Position numbers and translations under genes: made by a program
The notes under the pieces: model-generated
Database searches by the model: none
What the model saw: only the letters and a program-made list of their open reading frames with translations
Told to the model about the DNA's origin: nothing
Assembly: GCA_947650155.1 (NCBI GenBank)
Contig: CANSUS010000016.1
Span: forward strand, 1 to 63,045
Direction of reading: 5' to 3'
Source of the DNA: an uncultured Lachnospiraceae bacterium
GTDB lineage: Bacteria; Bacillota; Clostridia; Lachnospirales; Lachnospiraceae
Length of the DNA stretch: 63,045 nucleotides
In this document: piece by piece, positions 54,060 to 62,989 of the stretch
Layout: each line of letters opens with the position of its first letter
Position numbering within the stretch: the first letter of the stretch is position 1

Positions 54060-55586
54060 CTACATTCCTAATAATTGGGAAACTGCATTTGATTTGGACT
54101 CCAACCTTGCAAGCGCAGTCTCCATCGCGGAGAACTTCGCATAGTATCTGTCCATAAAAGCATCCACCTTCTTTTGCTGCTGTGCAATCTTCTCTGTATA
54201 ATCGTCATACTCTTCCTGCATAAGTTTATCTTCGTATACACAGAAAGCGCTGCTGACGCCGTCAACACCTTTCATCTTGTCAAACAAAACGTCATGCAGA
54301 TTATTGGCAAGTTTTGTAAAGAATGATGTAACGGTATCCGGATCTGCCATAATTGCTGCCATCAGTTTATTTTCATTCCGGCTGGTATTGGAATCATCGG
54401 CATCTCCATCTATATGATATGCATTTCTTTCATTATCCGGTGCGTTAAAATATCCCAGCGTATCGATTCCGAAGTCAAACAGATATAATTGAGAACCGTC
54501 CTTCATAGTAACACCCTGCGACATTACTTCTCTCATTGCGCTGGAAACACTGTTCAAAGTAGAATCTTTTCTAAGAACAGCGTCTTTCACTTTCTTTTCC
54601 CATTTTTCCACTTCACTGTCAGAAAGCGATTCTTTTTCTTCATCGGTAAGCGGTTCATAACCTTTCGCTGAATCCGCATTGTAAAGCTTATCCATCTCAT
54701 TGATTATCTCATTATAACCTTTGAAGAAATTTTTAACCATATCAAAAATACCGGAAGTATCTGACTGTGTCGTAACAGTCATGCCTGAAGCTACTTCATT
54801 CGCGGTAATTGTTAATCCGTTTACTTCAAATGTATTGTCGGAAGAGGTATATGTCACGCCATTTAAAGTAATCTTAGCATCGGCTGCCGCTTCATAATGC
54901 GCCTGATTGGCAACTGCCGTACCATCTGTCAGCGTTGCGTCTTTCCACAGTCCAAGTGCCGCCAATGCGCTTTCTCCTGCCGCATCTCCACTGAATTTGA
55001 AATCATTTGCACTGCCTGTTCCTACCGAACTGACATAAAATCTCTGGTTCTTCTCATCAAAGTTTGCATTAACGCCTGCATCTCTTAATTGTTTTACCAC
55101 ATCATCAATGGTTGTTGATGCAGTAAGGGCGATTGAAGTTTTATTAGGAGGTACTTCATTCCCAACTTCAATGTCAAATGTAGCGCCTGTAAAACCGGCA
55201 CCCATCAACTCTCCTAAAGTCGTACTTCCCTTTGTACCGCCTGCCAGCTGACCGCCTGTCATATACCCTGACTTGGCAATGGAATCCACGCTGAGCGACT
55301 GTGTGCTGTAAGGCGCATCCTCACCTGCAACAATCGTTACCGCATTACTGTTGCTGCATGTAACCATCTTCTTATTGTAAGCAGTAGAAAAACGCATATC
55401 GTCAAGAGTCTTTGTATAAAAATCATAGATCTTCGTATTTAACGCTTTCCAAGCCTCCTGCTTCCAGCCAAGCTTTGTCTGCGCCTTTTCCATTTTGGTC
55501 TTCTTATAAGCCTTTGCGCTTGCCAATTCTTTAATAATAGCCTCAGTATCGAGACCCGAATTCATACCTGTAATTCTGATCGGCAT
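54060..55586 (-). CDS. fliD: Flagellar filament cap protein FliD
   Basis: 508 aa. It caps the growing filament and helps flagellin fold. The N-terminus RITGMNSGLDTEAIIKELASA is diagnostic, the C-terminal coiled region (DDYTEKIAQQQKKVDAFMDRYYAKFSAMETALARLESKSNAV) pairs with it, and the middle is variable. AGGAG precedes the ATG; it sits 12 bases from flaG and 12 from fliS. Confidence 0.97.
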   Translation of the reverse strand: MPIRITGMNSGLDTEAIIKELASAKAYKKTKMEKAQTKLGWKQEAWKALNTKIYDFYTKTLDDMRFSTAYNKKMVTCSNSNAVTIVAGEDAPYSTQSLSVDSIAKSGYMTGGQLAGGTKGSTTLGELMGAGFTGATFDIEVGNEVPPNKTSIALTASTTIDDVVKQLRDAGVNANFDEKNQRFYVSSVGTGSANDFKFSGDAAGESALAALGLWKDATLTDGTAVANQAHYEAAADAKITLNGVTYTSSDNTFEVNGLTITANEVASGMTVTTQSDTSGIFDMVKNFFKGYNEIINEMDKLYNADSAKGYEPLTDEEKESLSDSEVEKWEKKVKDAVLRKDSTLNSVSSAMREVMSQGVTMKDGSQLYLFDFGIDTLGYFNAPDNERNAYHIDGDADDSNTSRNENKLMAAIMADPDTVTSFFTKLANNLHDVLFDKMKGVDGVSSAFCVYEDKLMQEEYDDYTEKIAQQQKKVDAFMDRYYAKFSAMETALARLESKSNAVSQLLGM

Positions 55587-55598
55587 AATTGTCTCCTC

Positions 55599-56060
55599 CT
55601 ATCTTTTCTCATCTATAAGGATGCCTGCCATCTCCCAAACCCTTGCTATCATGTCAAGTGTTTTTTTCGGCGGTAATTCTTTCAAAACCTTTTTCGTATC
55701 CTTATCAATTATTTTAATGGTTACCCTGTGCGTATCCTCATGAACTCCAAAAACCGCTTCTGAATTGCCAATCTTTTTATTCAATTCTTCCACTGCTTTC
55801 TTTAACTGCTCATTAGACACCTTTTCATTAGCAGTCTGCTCGCTTTCCGCATTCACATTAAATTGACTGTCTGCTCTGCCTTCCTGCTGTCTGCTGTTAT
55901 CTTTTACCGTAACAGTGTCCTGTGGCTTTGTAGTTGCAACATCCGTGTTGTCAACAGGCTTTGCCGTTGTCTGCACCGGTTGTACCGGCTGTGCTGCTGT
56001 CTGTGGCTGCGTTACCTGCGGCTGCATATTTCTGATTGAACTTACTCCTTCAAGTCCCAT
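55599..56060 (-). CDS. flaG: FlaG-family protein
   Basis: 153 aa. A Gln, Pro, Thr and Val-rich disordered N-terminal half is followed by the FlaG core (AVEELNKKIGNSEAVFGVHEDTHRVTIKIIDKDTKKVLKELPPKKTLDMIARVWEMAG, abbreviated here as seen). FlaG affects filament length in some bacteria. GGAGGTG precedes the ATG, inside a CsrA-like CACGGAGG. It is the first gene of flaG-fliD-fliS after a weaker sigma-28 promoter. Confidence 0.9.
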   Translation of the reverse strand: MGLEGVSSIRNMQPQVTQPQTAAQPVQPVQTTAKPVDNTDVATTKPQDTVTVKDNSRQQEGRADSQFNVNAESEQTANEKVSNEQLKKAVEELNKKIGNSEAVFGVHEDTHRVTIKIIDKDTKKVLKELPPKKTLDMIARVWEMAGILIDEKR

Positions 56061-56121
56061 AGTTATTCACCTCCGTGTGAAACAATATTTTCCCTTTGTG
56101 CCTTATCCGGCTTTAATACTT

Positions 56122-56148
56122 TTATCGGACAATTGCGGCAAATTATTA
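56122..56148 (-). promoter_or_regulatory. Sigma-28 promoter for flaG-fliD-fliS
   Basis: Minus strand TAAT (56145-56148), 15 bases, TCCGATAA (56122-56129). The -10 fits the textbook sigma-28 form better than the others; the -35 is one base off. It lies in the 93-base gap between csrA and flaG. Confidence 0.65.
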
Positions 56149-56153
56149 ATACC

Positions 56154-56372
56154 TTAGCCCAACAAATTCTGAAGTCCTTCTACATTATCCATATTCATAG
56201 CTTCTTTATTTGACTCCTGAATCTGCACATAAACTTCCTTTCTGTAAATCGGCACTTCTCTGGGTGCACTGATTCCAATCTTAACCTGATCGCCCTTAAT
56301 CTCAAGTATCGTTATCTCCACATTATTATTCACAATAATCGCTTCATTCTTTTTTCTGGACAGAGCTAACAT
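56154..56372 (-). CDS. csrA: Carbon storage regulator CsrA
   Basis: 72-aa RNA-binding dimer. MLALSRKKNEAIIVNNNVEITILEIKGDQVKIGISAPREVPIYRKEVY covers the family, with the binding Leu-4 strand and the Arg of APREVPIYR near residue 44 intact. In Bacillus it blocks flagellin translation and is held off by FliW. It starts one base after the fliW stop. The start is ATG 56372; the longer frame lies inside fliW. Confidence 0.97.
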   Translation of the reverse strand: MLALSRKKNEAIIVNNNVEITILEIKGDQVKIGISAPREVPIYRKEVYVQIQESNKEAMNMDNVEGLQNLLG

Positions 56373-56373
56373 A

Positions 56374-56847
56374 TCAGTTTTCTTCTCCTTCCACACTTTT
56401 CTTTTTTCCCTGCAATATATCATAAATCGGATATTTTACTTTATAATCCCCACTTTCCAGAATAACCTGTACTCCTTTTTTCTCTTCCGCATTTATGATA
56501 ATGGGCGCCTGCAAATTTACGCTGATTTTTTTGATTTCTCGCGGAACGCTGACCGTTACCAGGACAAGAAGGTTTTCTTCATTAAAATCCCCAATAGGCT
56601 TTAACAGTTCGTCCTCCACTTCAGGATTATAGTCCGGCATCACGGCAAGCGGGTCCATAACCGGCATCGCGAACTCTGTCTCATCCAGAGACTGCAGATA
56701 CCGAATACCCGCATTTACTCCTTTTTCTTCGTCGTGAACAATGGCAAATCTCTGCATTTCCGGAAATCCTACAATTCCATTATCAAACATAATGATTTTT
56801 TCATCTTCTATTTCTATTTCTCCAAATACTCTGGTGTTAATATGCAT
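56374..56847 (-). CDS. fliW: Flagellar assembly factor FliW
   Basis: 157 aa. FliW binds flagellin or CsrA and so links flagellin supply to translation. Motifs: RVFGEIEIEDEKIIMFDNGIVGFPEMQRFAI, SLDETEFAMPVMDPLAVMPDY, NLQAPIIINAEEKKGVQVIL. It is joined to csrA with a 1-base gap, the usual fliW-csrA pair. A weak SD (GGGAG, 11 bases away) precedes the ATG. Confidence 0.97.
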   Translation of the reverse strand: MHINTRVFGEIEIEDEKIIMFDNGIVGFPEMQRFAIVHDEEKGVNAGIRYLQSLDETEFAMPVMDPLAVMPDYNPEVEDELLKPIGDFNEENLLVLVTVSVPREIKKISVNLQAPIIINAEEKKGVQVILESGDYKVKYPIYDILQGKKKSVEGEEN

Positions 56848-56900
56848 TTTGTTATCAAACTCCCTTCATTTTGTAATAAACGTTATCTGTGCTTATTGCA

Positions 56901-56943
56901 AATATATCCGTATAAACGGCTTTCCCGCATATACGGATATATT
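56901..56943 (-). terminator. Hairpin after flgL
   Basis: Perfect 13-bp stem AATATATCCGTAT/ATACGGATATATT with a 17-base loop, between the flgL stop and the fliW start. On the minus strand TTTGC follows, a poor U-tract. It may end or slow transcription between the flgK-flgL and fliW-csrA parts. Confidence 0.55.
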
Positions 56944-56957
56944 TCTTTTTAAATGAT

Positions 56958-58556
56958 TTAAATAAAACTCAAAAGTGAAGTCTGCATAATCTTACCCGTT
57001 GCCATCAAAGAAGCTTCATAAGTCAGTTCTGCGCTGTTTAATTTAATTGCGATCTCTGTAATGTCTGCGTCTTCATTATTTGACTTCAATGTCTCAAACG
57101 TTGTCTGCTGTGACATCAGGCGGCTCTCAATAAGTTCCAGTTTCTTGCCTCTCGTACCACAGTTCGTCAATGCAAGATTAGTCTGGTTTAAATATCCCTG
57201 CATTACAGTAATTCCGTTTGAAAATTCTGTTTCTACATTTTCTTTTACAAACGTATGAGCCTTATTAGCTGCATCAAGCTGTGCCTGTAAAACATCCTTT
57301 TTTGCCTGATACTGTGGATCGGATTCCGAAAGGGCTCCCATTGTATCTTCTATTCTTCCGATTGTCTTTTCAAGATCAATCATCTGCTGCATTGTTTTTA
57401 CCAGATCGTCTATCTCTCTGCCTATGTTGTGGGTATAAAGCTCATCTGCCGTTGTATTAATCTGAATGACCTGGTTAAATCCTACGTCATATTCAATACT
57501 CTGTCTTGCAAAATTCCCTGTCAAATATTCCTGATTATATTCAATCGGCGGTTCTCCATTGCCTAAAGTTTCTGTACAGGCAAAATAATGCTCCGGTCTC
57601 AGGTCCCCTTTTTCCCAGCTTGTTTTGGAATAAGTAATCTGAATTTCCCCTTCATTCTTATTGGGCGTTGCAGCGTCATCTTTTGTGTTAACCAATGTCT
57701 TATATACATCTTCACCCAGAAGCAGCTCTCCGGTATCGGATAAATAAACCACGTCATTTGCGCCTATGTTTTCATACGGGGAAGGAATATCATAGGATTT
57801 TGCCTGTTTTGTCGCTGTAATTGTCTGATCTGCTCCTGCCGCATCCGTATACTTGATCTGTGGCGTTACTCCGTCTGCACATTCATTATATGCAAGACGA
57901 ATCCTGTGTACTGTTGAGATATGATCCGCCGGTACTGCCGTCTGCTCTGTAATATCTCTATAACCGGCATCAAAATAATTACTGTCGTTGATATCTAATA
58001 TATTATAATTATTGCCGCCTCCCGCACTGTACACCGTATTTACATGCGTAATTTCATCAATGGCGTTCGCATCAAGCTGTTCTGTAATCGAGTAATTTCT
58101 CGTTTCTGCTTTTGTAAATTCCAAAGTCGTATCCGTTCTGTACCCGGTAAAAATAAAACGTCCCGCATAATCTGCATTTCCTGTAGAATACAACTCATCC
58201 CGCAGCGCCTTTAACTGCTCTACGATAACTTCTCTGTCAGAAGTCTTAAGCTGCTCCGTTGCTCCCTTTGTGACCTGCTTAATCATATCCGTCAATACTT
58301 CTGTCACATTAATGATCGCATCCTCCGTTACATCCAGCCAGCTTTCTGCATCCGGTGCATTCTTTTCATAATACTGCGTAATCTGTGATACACTGCTGCG
58401 AAGTCTTAACGAACGGATCGCGATAACCGGATCATCGGAAGGTTTGGTAATCTTCTTCTGTGTCGACATCATTGTATTGAGCTTATCCTGAGATAACTTG
58501 TTTGTATTGATATTGGATAAGGAATTATTCTGCATGATTTTATTTGTAATTCTCAT
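56958..58556 (-). CDS. flgL: Hook-filament junction protein FlgL (HAP3), long form
   Basis: About 532 aa, well above the roughly 300 aa of the short FlgL forms. Flagellin-like ends are clear: MRITNKIMQNNSLSNINTNK, KKITKPSDDPVIAIRSLRLR and, at the C-terminus, ADITEIAIKLNSAELTYEASLMATGKIMQTSLLSFI. The extra length is a middle surface domain. The start is ATG 58556 with GGAAAGGAA upstream; the frame further upstream overlaps flgK. Confidence 0.93.
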   Translation of the reverse strand: MRITNKIMQNNSLSNINTNKLSQDKLNTMMSTQKKITKPSDDPVIAIRSLRLRSSVSQITQYYEKNAPDAESWLDVTEDAIINVTEVLTDMIKQVTKGATEQLKTSDREVIVEQLKALRDELYSTGNADYAGRFIFTGYRTDTTLEFTKAETRNYSITEQLDANAIDEITHVNTVYSAGGGNNYNILDINDSNYFDAGYRDITEQTAVPADHISTVHRIRLAYNECADGVTPQIKYTDAAGADQTITATKQAKSYDIPSPYENIGANDVVYLSDTGELLLGEDVYKTLVNTKDDAATPNKNEGEIQITYSKTSWEKGDLRPEHYFACTETLGNGEPPIEYNQEYLTGNFARQSIEYDVGFNQVIQINTTADELYTHNIGREIDDLVKTMQQMIDLEKTIGRIEDTMGALSESDPQYQAKKDVLQAQLDAANKAHTFVKENVETEFSNGITVMQGYLNQTNLALTNCGTRGKKLELIESRLMSQQTTFETLKSNNEDADITEIAIKLNSAELTYEASLMATGKIMQTSLLSFI

Positions 58557-58575
58557 ATACTCTGTTCCTTTCCGG

Positions 58576-60465
58576 TTATACACCTGTCTGTAATATCAGT
58601 CTGTCATAAATTTCTGTCATAGTCTGTATCATTCTGGAAGCAAGATTGTAAGAATTCTGGAACTGCACCAGATTCATTGCCTCCTCATCTGAATCTACGC
58701 CGGATATTGACAGCCTCTGATTATCTATTGTATAAGAAATATTACTGTAATTTTCAAAAAATGTGTTTGCTCCATTGGCATTTAAAGAAATATCTGAAAG
58801 AATACAGGTAAGGAAATCCCCTGCCGTACAATTCCTGAAAATCTTCTTATCCCCAAGCATATCAGTAATATTCTGTATTACACCATACTGGTCCACGCCT
58901 GCCGCCGGATCTGTCTTTGTGGCAAGCAGATCCGCATTTTGTACCAGTGCATTCAGAACATGAAAATTCTTTGCCGTTATTTTGTAGTAGCTTGCCTCTG
59001 AGCATCTGACGCTGCCGTCTTTATCCCATTTGTCATAACGGGAGGATACGGGTTTGCCAGGATTATTAGAATCATACAGGATATACTGTCCGCCTGAAAA
59101 GTCATTTCCTGTAAGAAGCGGGCATCCCGGTTCTCCATTACTTGCATACCCTGCGCATAAAAGATCATTAATCTCCTGCGAAAATGATCTGATCCACTCA
59201 TTCATCTGAGACATATAATAAGGAATACCCTGATAATTTACCGACTTGCCAGCCGTCGCCGTATGCCCGATCGAATTACTTGTTACCGGAGAATCACTGA
59301 GTTCCTCATCAATATTAAACGTATAATAATAAGAAGTTTTCTGTGAAGCAGGATCATATTCCTGCGAAAAAGTCCAATCCCTGTAATAATATACCTGACT
59401 GCCCAGCGTAATTTTTCCCTGCTCGGCAAGATTGGTCTTATTCAAATTCGTCAAGTAATCTTCTGTAACCTGTATCTTCACATTAGAACCAACAACTTTT
59501 GTAACTTCTCCGTTAAAAAATTCTTTGTTGTTTCCATCACGCAGGTCAAAAAGTCCCTTCAATGAGCCTTTTACACTTGCCCCCATACTAAAGGTCTGTC
59601 CGTTCGTCCACTTAATATCATAAAGCCCGTCTATATCGCTTTGATTTACTTTTTCTTTAGCGGTTCTCGCCACACATTCCAGAGTATTATAATCATTGCC
59701 GTTTACCAGAAGCTGATTCCCTGCAATCTTGACAATACAGCTGGTTGCGCCGGTATCTCTGTCCGGATTATTGGGATCAATAACCTTTACTTCCTGAACG
59801 TCGATATCCACAATTTCGGAAAGCCGGTCTAAAACAACCGCTCTTCTGTCTCTCAACTCGTTTGCCGTACCGCCTGTAGAAATTTCAATAACATTAATCT
59901 GTTTATTTAATGTAGCAAGCTCTGACGCAATAGAATTAATCTCATCTGTTCTGACTTTGATTTCCTGATTAATACTCTTTTGCAGATCTTCTATATTTCC
60001 GGAAAGGTTATTAAAATACTCGCAAAGACTCGATATTCGCCCGATAAACTGTGCTTTTGCCGTCGTACTTGCCGGATTTTTCTCTACTTCACTCAAAGCG
60101 TTTACCACTTGGTTAAAAATGGTTTTAAATCCATCCGTTGTACTCTCATCCACAAAATACGCCTCAATCTGCGCGTAATATTCCTGTTTCACATCATATT
60201 CACCAACAAGACACTGATTATTCCAGTATTTCGTATCATAAAACTCATCACGGATACGTTCAATCGCAATCGTATCCACACCTGCACCTGCACATCCATA
60301 AGTTGTAAAGGTACGGAGAGCTTCATATGCCTGCTGAACTACTGTCTGTCGACTGTATCCTTCCGTATCAGCGTTGGAAATATTGTTACCCGTCGTATTC
60401 AATGCTGCATTAGAAGCTCTGAGTCCTGACGATCCTATCATTAATCCAAAAAATTGCGATGGCAT
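58576..60465 (-). CDS. flgK: Hook-associated protein FlgK (HAP1), second copy in the operon
   Basis: 629 aa. FlgK joins the hook to the filament. The N-terminus (MIGSSGLRASNAALNTTGNNISNADTEGYSRQ) and C-terminus (EEAMNLVQFQNSYNLASRMIQTMTEIYDRLI) are canonical. GGAGG precedes the ATG. A shorter relative lies directly upstream (60480-62051). This longer copy fits the usual FlgK length best. Confidence 0.95.
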   Translation of the reverse strand: MPSQFFGLMIGSSGLRASNAALNTTGNNISNADTEGYSRQTVVQQAYEALRTFTTYGCAGAGVDTIAIERIRDEFYDTKYWNNQCLVGEYDVKQEYYAQIEAYFVDESTTDGFKTIFNQVVNALSEVEKNPASTTAKAQFIGRISSLCEYFNNLSGNIEDLQKSINQEIKVRTDEINSIASELATLNKQINVIEISTGGTANELRDRRAVVLDRLSEIVDIDVQEVKVIDPNNPDRDTGATSCIVKIAGNQLLVNGNDYNTLECVARTAKEKVNQSDIDGLYDIKWTNGQTFSMGASVKGSLKGLFDLRDGNNKEFFNGEVTKVVGSNVKIQVTEDYLTNLNKTNLAEQGKITLGSQVYYYRDWTFSQEYDPASQKTSYYYTFNIDEELSDSPVTSNSIGHTATAGKSVNYQGIPYYMSQMNEWIRSFSQEINDLLCAGYASNGEPGCPLLTGNDFSGGQYILYDSNNPGKPVSSRYDKWDKDGSVRCSEASYYKITAKNFHVLNALVQNADLLATKTDPAAGVDQYGVIQNITDMLGDKKIFRNCTAGDFLTCILSDISLNANGANTFFENYSNISYTIDNQRLSISGVDSDEEAMNLVQFQNSYNLASRMIQTMTEIYDRLILQTGV

Positions 60466-60479
60466 ATTCTCTCACCTCC

Positions 60480-62051
60480 CTACATTGCCAAAGTATTGAT
60501 AATATGTTCTAACATTTCATCAATTACGTTAATATATCTGCTCGAAGCATTATAGGCATTCTGATACATAATCATATTGGTCAGTTCTTCATCCGAAGAA
60601 ACGCCTACAATCTGTTCTCTCGCCGCATCCGCCGACTCTACCGTTATTTCCTGTCCTTCACAGATTCCTATTGCCACATATGCATAATTCGCTACCTGAG
60701 ATACCAGATCTTCATAATACTTTTCCAAAGTCGTCCTTTTCTGTGAAGTCGGATTCAATCTGTTATCATCATCTTCTCTCGTAAAGACTTCTTTTAATGC
60801 ATCTGCTTTCTCGTGGTCTATCTTTCCATCTTTCTTCTTAAAACTGAGCAGACTGGGTTCCTGCAAAAGCAAGGGGTTTACCTGAATATTTCCCAGAATA
60901 AATCTTCCTCCGTCTTCCGCCTTTTCCACAAATAATTCCCAGGGATTTTCAAAATCCTTGCTGTTCAATACTTCATTCATCTTTGTGGTCACGTTATGCA
61001 CCAGTCTGTCAAATTCTGCTTCAATGTTCATGAGTATCGATTTGGATATGACTTCATTATAATATTCCAAATCTTCCAGATCCTCGTGCGTTGCATGATG
61101 GTCGCCGCGCGCCAAAAGCATGCTCTTTAATTTTCCGACATCTGTGTTAATATCCGAAGATATCTCACGTTTCAAATTAAATACTCTTGCTCCGTCGATA
61201 TTGTATACAGTATTTCCCTCTCTGTCCAGAGAAGCTTTTGCATTTACAATCCAAAACGGAGTATAATACCCTGTTGCCACATCTTCCTGAAGACCAATCT
61301 CATAAAAGCTGTCATGGTTCACGAAATCATTTCCTTCAATGCGGACTGATACTGTAGTATCTGCATTTTCCTGATAAGTAATGTCTACATAACCTGCAAG
61401 TTCATCCAGAATCTGATTTCTCAGATCCCTGAGATCATTTGCCGTTTCTCTTCCACCTGCTTCTATCCTGCAGATACGGTCATTCAATTCTACCAGCTGT
61501 TTTCCATACTCATTAATGGTATCAACTGCCTGTTTAATCTGTATATTTAAATTATCCTGATATTTGGTCAGTCCCTCATAAACCGCTTCTGCTCTTGTCA
61601 AAAAAACAGAAGAGTATTGAACGAGCATCCCCTGTGTAATCGCATTACCCGGATCTTTAGAAAGTTCCTGTACGGACTTCCATAAATCTTCGTAAATACC
61701 CTGAAACGCCACACCGTCCATCTCTCCAAACAGATTTTCCACTTCGCTGAAAGTCTCAGCGCTGACCTGATAGAAAGCGTTTCTGCCTGACTCCTGTCTG
61801 TATCTTTTATCGAGGAATTCATCTCTGACCTGTCTTACTTTAGAATAATATACACCCATACCAATCTGCTTGTTGGCAACAGACTGCGGGTTAACGGATA
61901 ATGTCGTATATTCCATCGTACCGAGAAGGACCTGCTGGCGCGTAAATCCCTGTGTACCCATATTCGACATATTGTGCGCTGTTGTGTTCAGCGCGTTCTG
62001 ACTTGTTCTAAGGCCGGAAGAACCGACATATAAAGCTCCCATTAATGGCAT
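60480..62051 (-). CDS. flgK: FlgK-like hook-associated protein, first copy in the operon
   Basis: 523 aa. GALYVGSSGLRTSQNALNTTAHNMSNMGTQGFTRQQV at the N-terminus and DEELTNMIMYQNAYNASSRYINVIDEMLEHIINTLAM at the C-terminus mark the same family as the next gene, but the sequences differ widely in the middle. Two tandem FlgK-type proteins could form separate rings of the junction or serve different filament states. GAGGTG precedes the ATG. Confidence 0.9.
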   Translation of the reverse strand: MPLMGALYVGSSGLRTSQNALNTTAHNMSNMGTQGFTRQQVLLGTMEYTTLSVNPQSVANKQIGMGVYYSKVRQVRDEFLDKRYRQESGRNAFYQVSAETFSEVENLFGEMDGVAFQGIYEDLWKSVQELSKDPGNAITQGMLVQYSSVFLTRAEAVYEGLTKYQDNLNIQIKQAVDTINEYGKQLVELNDRICRIEAGGRETANDLRDLRNQILDELAGYVDITYQENADTTVSVRIEGNDFVNHDSFYEIGLQEDVATGYYTPFWIVNAKASLDREGNTVYNIDGARVFNLKREISSDINTDVGKLKSMLLARGDHHATHEDLEDLEYYNEVISKSILMNIEAEFDRLVHNVTTKMNEVLNSKDFENPWELFVEKAEDGGRFILGNIQVNPLLLQEPSLLSFKKKDGKIDHEKADALKEVFTREDDDNRLNPTSQKRTTLEKYYEDLVSQVANYAYVAIGICEGQEITVESADAAREQIVGVSSDEELTNMIMYQNAYNASSRYINVIDEMLEHIINTLAM

Positions 62052-62068
62052 AATATCACCTCGTTTTT

Positions 62069-62587
62069 CTATTGCTTCGCATCAAAGCTGCCCGCGTTCT
62101 TTCCCATTGTCCCGCCTGCCATGTAAGCGCCTTTGGTATAGTTGGCAGTCTGCGGCGCAGCCTTTAATGATTGAACCACTGTCATGTCAAATTCAATCAT
62201 TTCCAGCGCATTCTGAATCAGCTCCCTGTTTTGTTCGTTCAGTCTTTCCATTCTGTGAACGACATCTTTGAGCTCATCATGAACCTTTGCAAGCCTCCCG
62301 CTCTCCTGCGGTCTGTCACGAAGCATCTCAATTAAATTAACCAGTTTTAGATCGTTAACATCCTTGTTAATTACGTTGGCGATATCTCCAATAACTTCTT
62401 CTCTGTTTCTTTCCAAGTGTTGGATTCTTCCTACAACGATTTGTTCTTCATCCGTGATTTTTTGTAAAGCCTCTAAATTCCCTTCTACTATTACAGGGGT
62501 CTTTTGAGTCGATAATACTACTAAATTTTCATATTCTGAAACTTCATTTTCCAGAATAAGGATCAAATTTTCCATTAAACTTGCCAA
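62069..62587 (-). CDS. flgN: FlgN-family export chaperone
   Basis: 172 aa, helical. LILILENEVSEYENLVVLSTQKTPVIVEGNLEALQKITDEEQIVVGRIQHLERNREEV and the basic-hydrophobic tail fit FlgN, the chaperone for FlgK and FlgL, whose genes follow. The start is probably TTG 62587, since GAGGT lies 8 bases upstream; an ATG four codons in has no SD. It is 4 bases from flgM. Confidence 0.9.
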   Translation of the reverse strand: MASLMENLILILENEVSEYENLVVLSTQKTPVIVEGNLEALQKITDEEQIVVGRIQHLERNREEVIGDIANVINKDVNDLKLVNLIEMLRDRPQESGRLAKVHDELKDVVHRMERLNEQNRELIQNALEMIEFDMTVVQSLKAAPQTANYTKGAYMAGGTMGKNAGSFDAKQ

Positions 62588-62591
62588 TGGA

Positions 62592-62861
62592 CTACCTCAT
62601 TTCTGCCAGTAATTTATCGGCAAATGATTCATTGCTTACCTGATAAGTCCCCGACTTGATGCTTGATCTCAGAGGAGCAATCAGTTCTTCACGCACGTCC
62701 GGCGCTGCGGAAACTGCCTGCTTTGCTGTCTGATAATCTTTACCAATGCTGGACAACTGCAACTCATCAAAACGGCTTACACTCTTTTTATTACTGCCGC
62801 CTTTCACTTTGCTTGTTTCTTTATATATCTGCTGTACCTGGGTGTATGCTTCAATACGCAT
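62592..62861 (-). CDS. flgM: Anti-sigma-28 factor FlgM
   Basis: 89 aa. FlgM holds sigma-28 inactive until the hook is complete and it is exported. The C-terminal part VREELIAPLRSSIKSGTYQVSNESFADKLLAEM is the sigma-binding region. GGAGGAG precedes the ATG. A sigma-28 promoter (62920-62946) makes it part of its own feedback loop, as in other bacteria. The leader has CAGGGAAG (62873-62880) just before the SD. Confidence 0.93.
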   Translation of the reverse strand: MRIEAYTQVQQIYKETSKVKGGSNKKSVSRFDELQLSSIGKDYQTAKQAVSAAPDVREELIAPLRSSIKSGTYQVSNESFADKLLAEMR

Positions 62862-62919
62862 ATATACTCCTCCTTCCCTGTACTGCTTATTTTTCTGAAT
62901 ACAAACTTGCTTATTAAGA

Positions 62920-62946
62920 ATATCGGATTATTTGATATTTACTTTA
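62920..62946 (-). promoter_or_regulatory. Sigma-28 promoter of the flgM operon
   Basis: Minus strand TAAA (62943-62946), 15 bases, TCCGATAT (62920-62927), a full match to the local consensus. It would drive flgM-flgN-flgK-flgK-flgL and perhaps fliW-csrA. Confidence 0.85.
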
Positions 62947-62989
62947 GTTATTTTTTAAATTTCTTTTTTTATTCCGGTCTCTGCGATAT

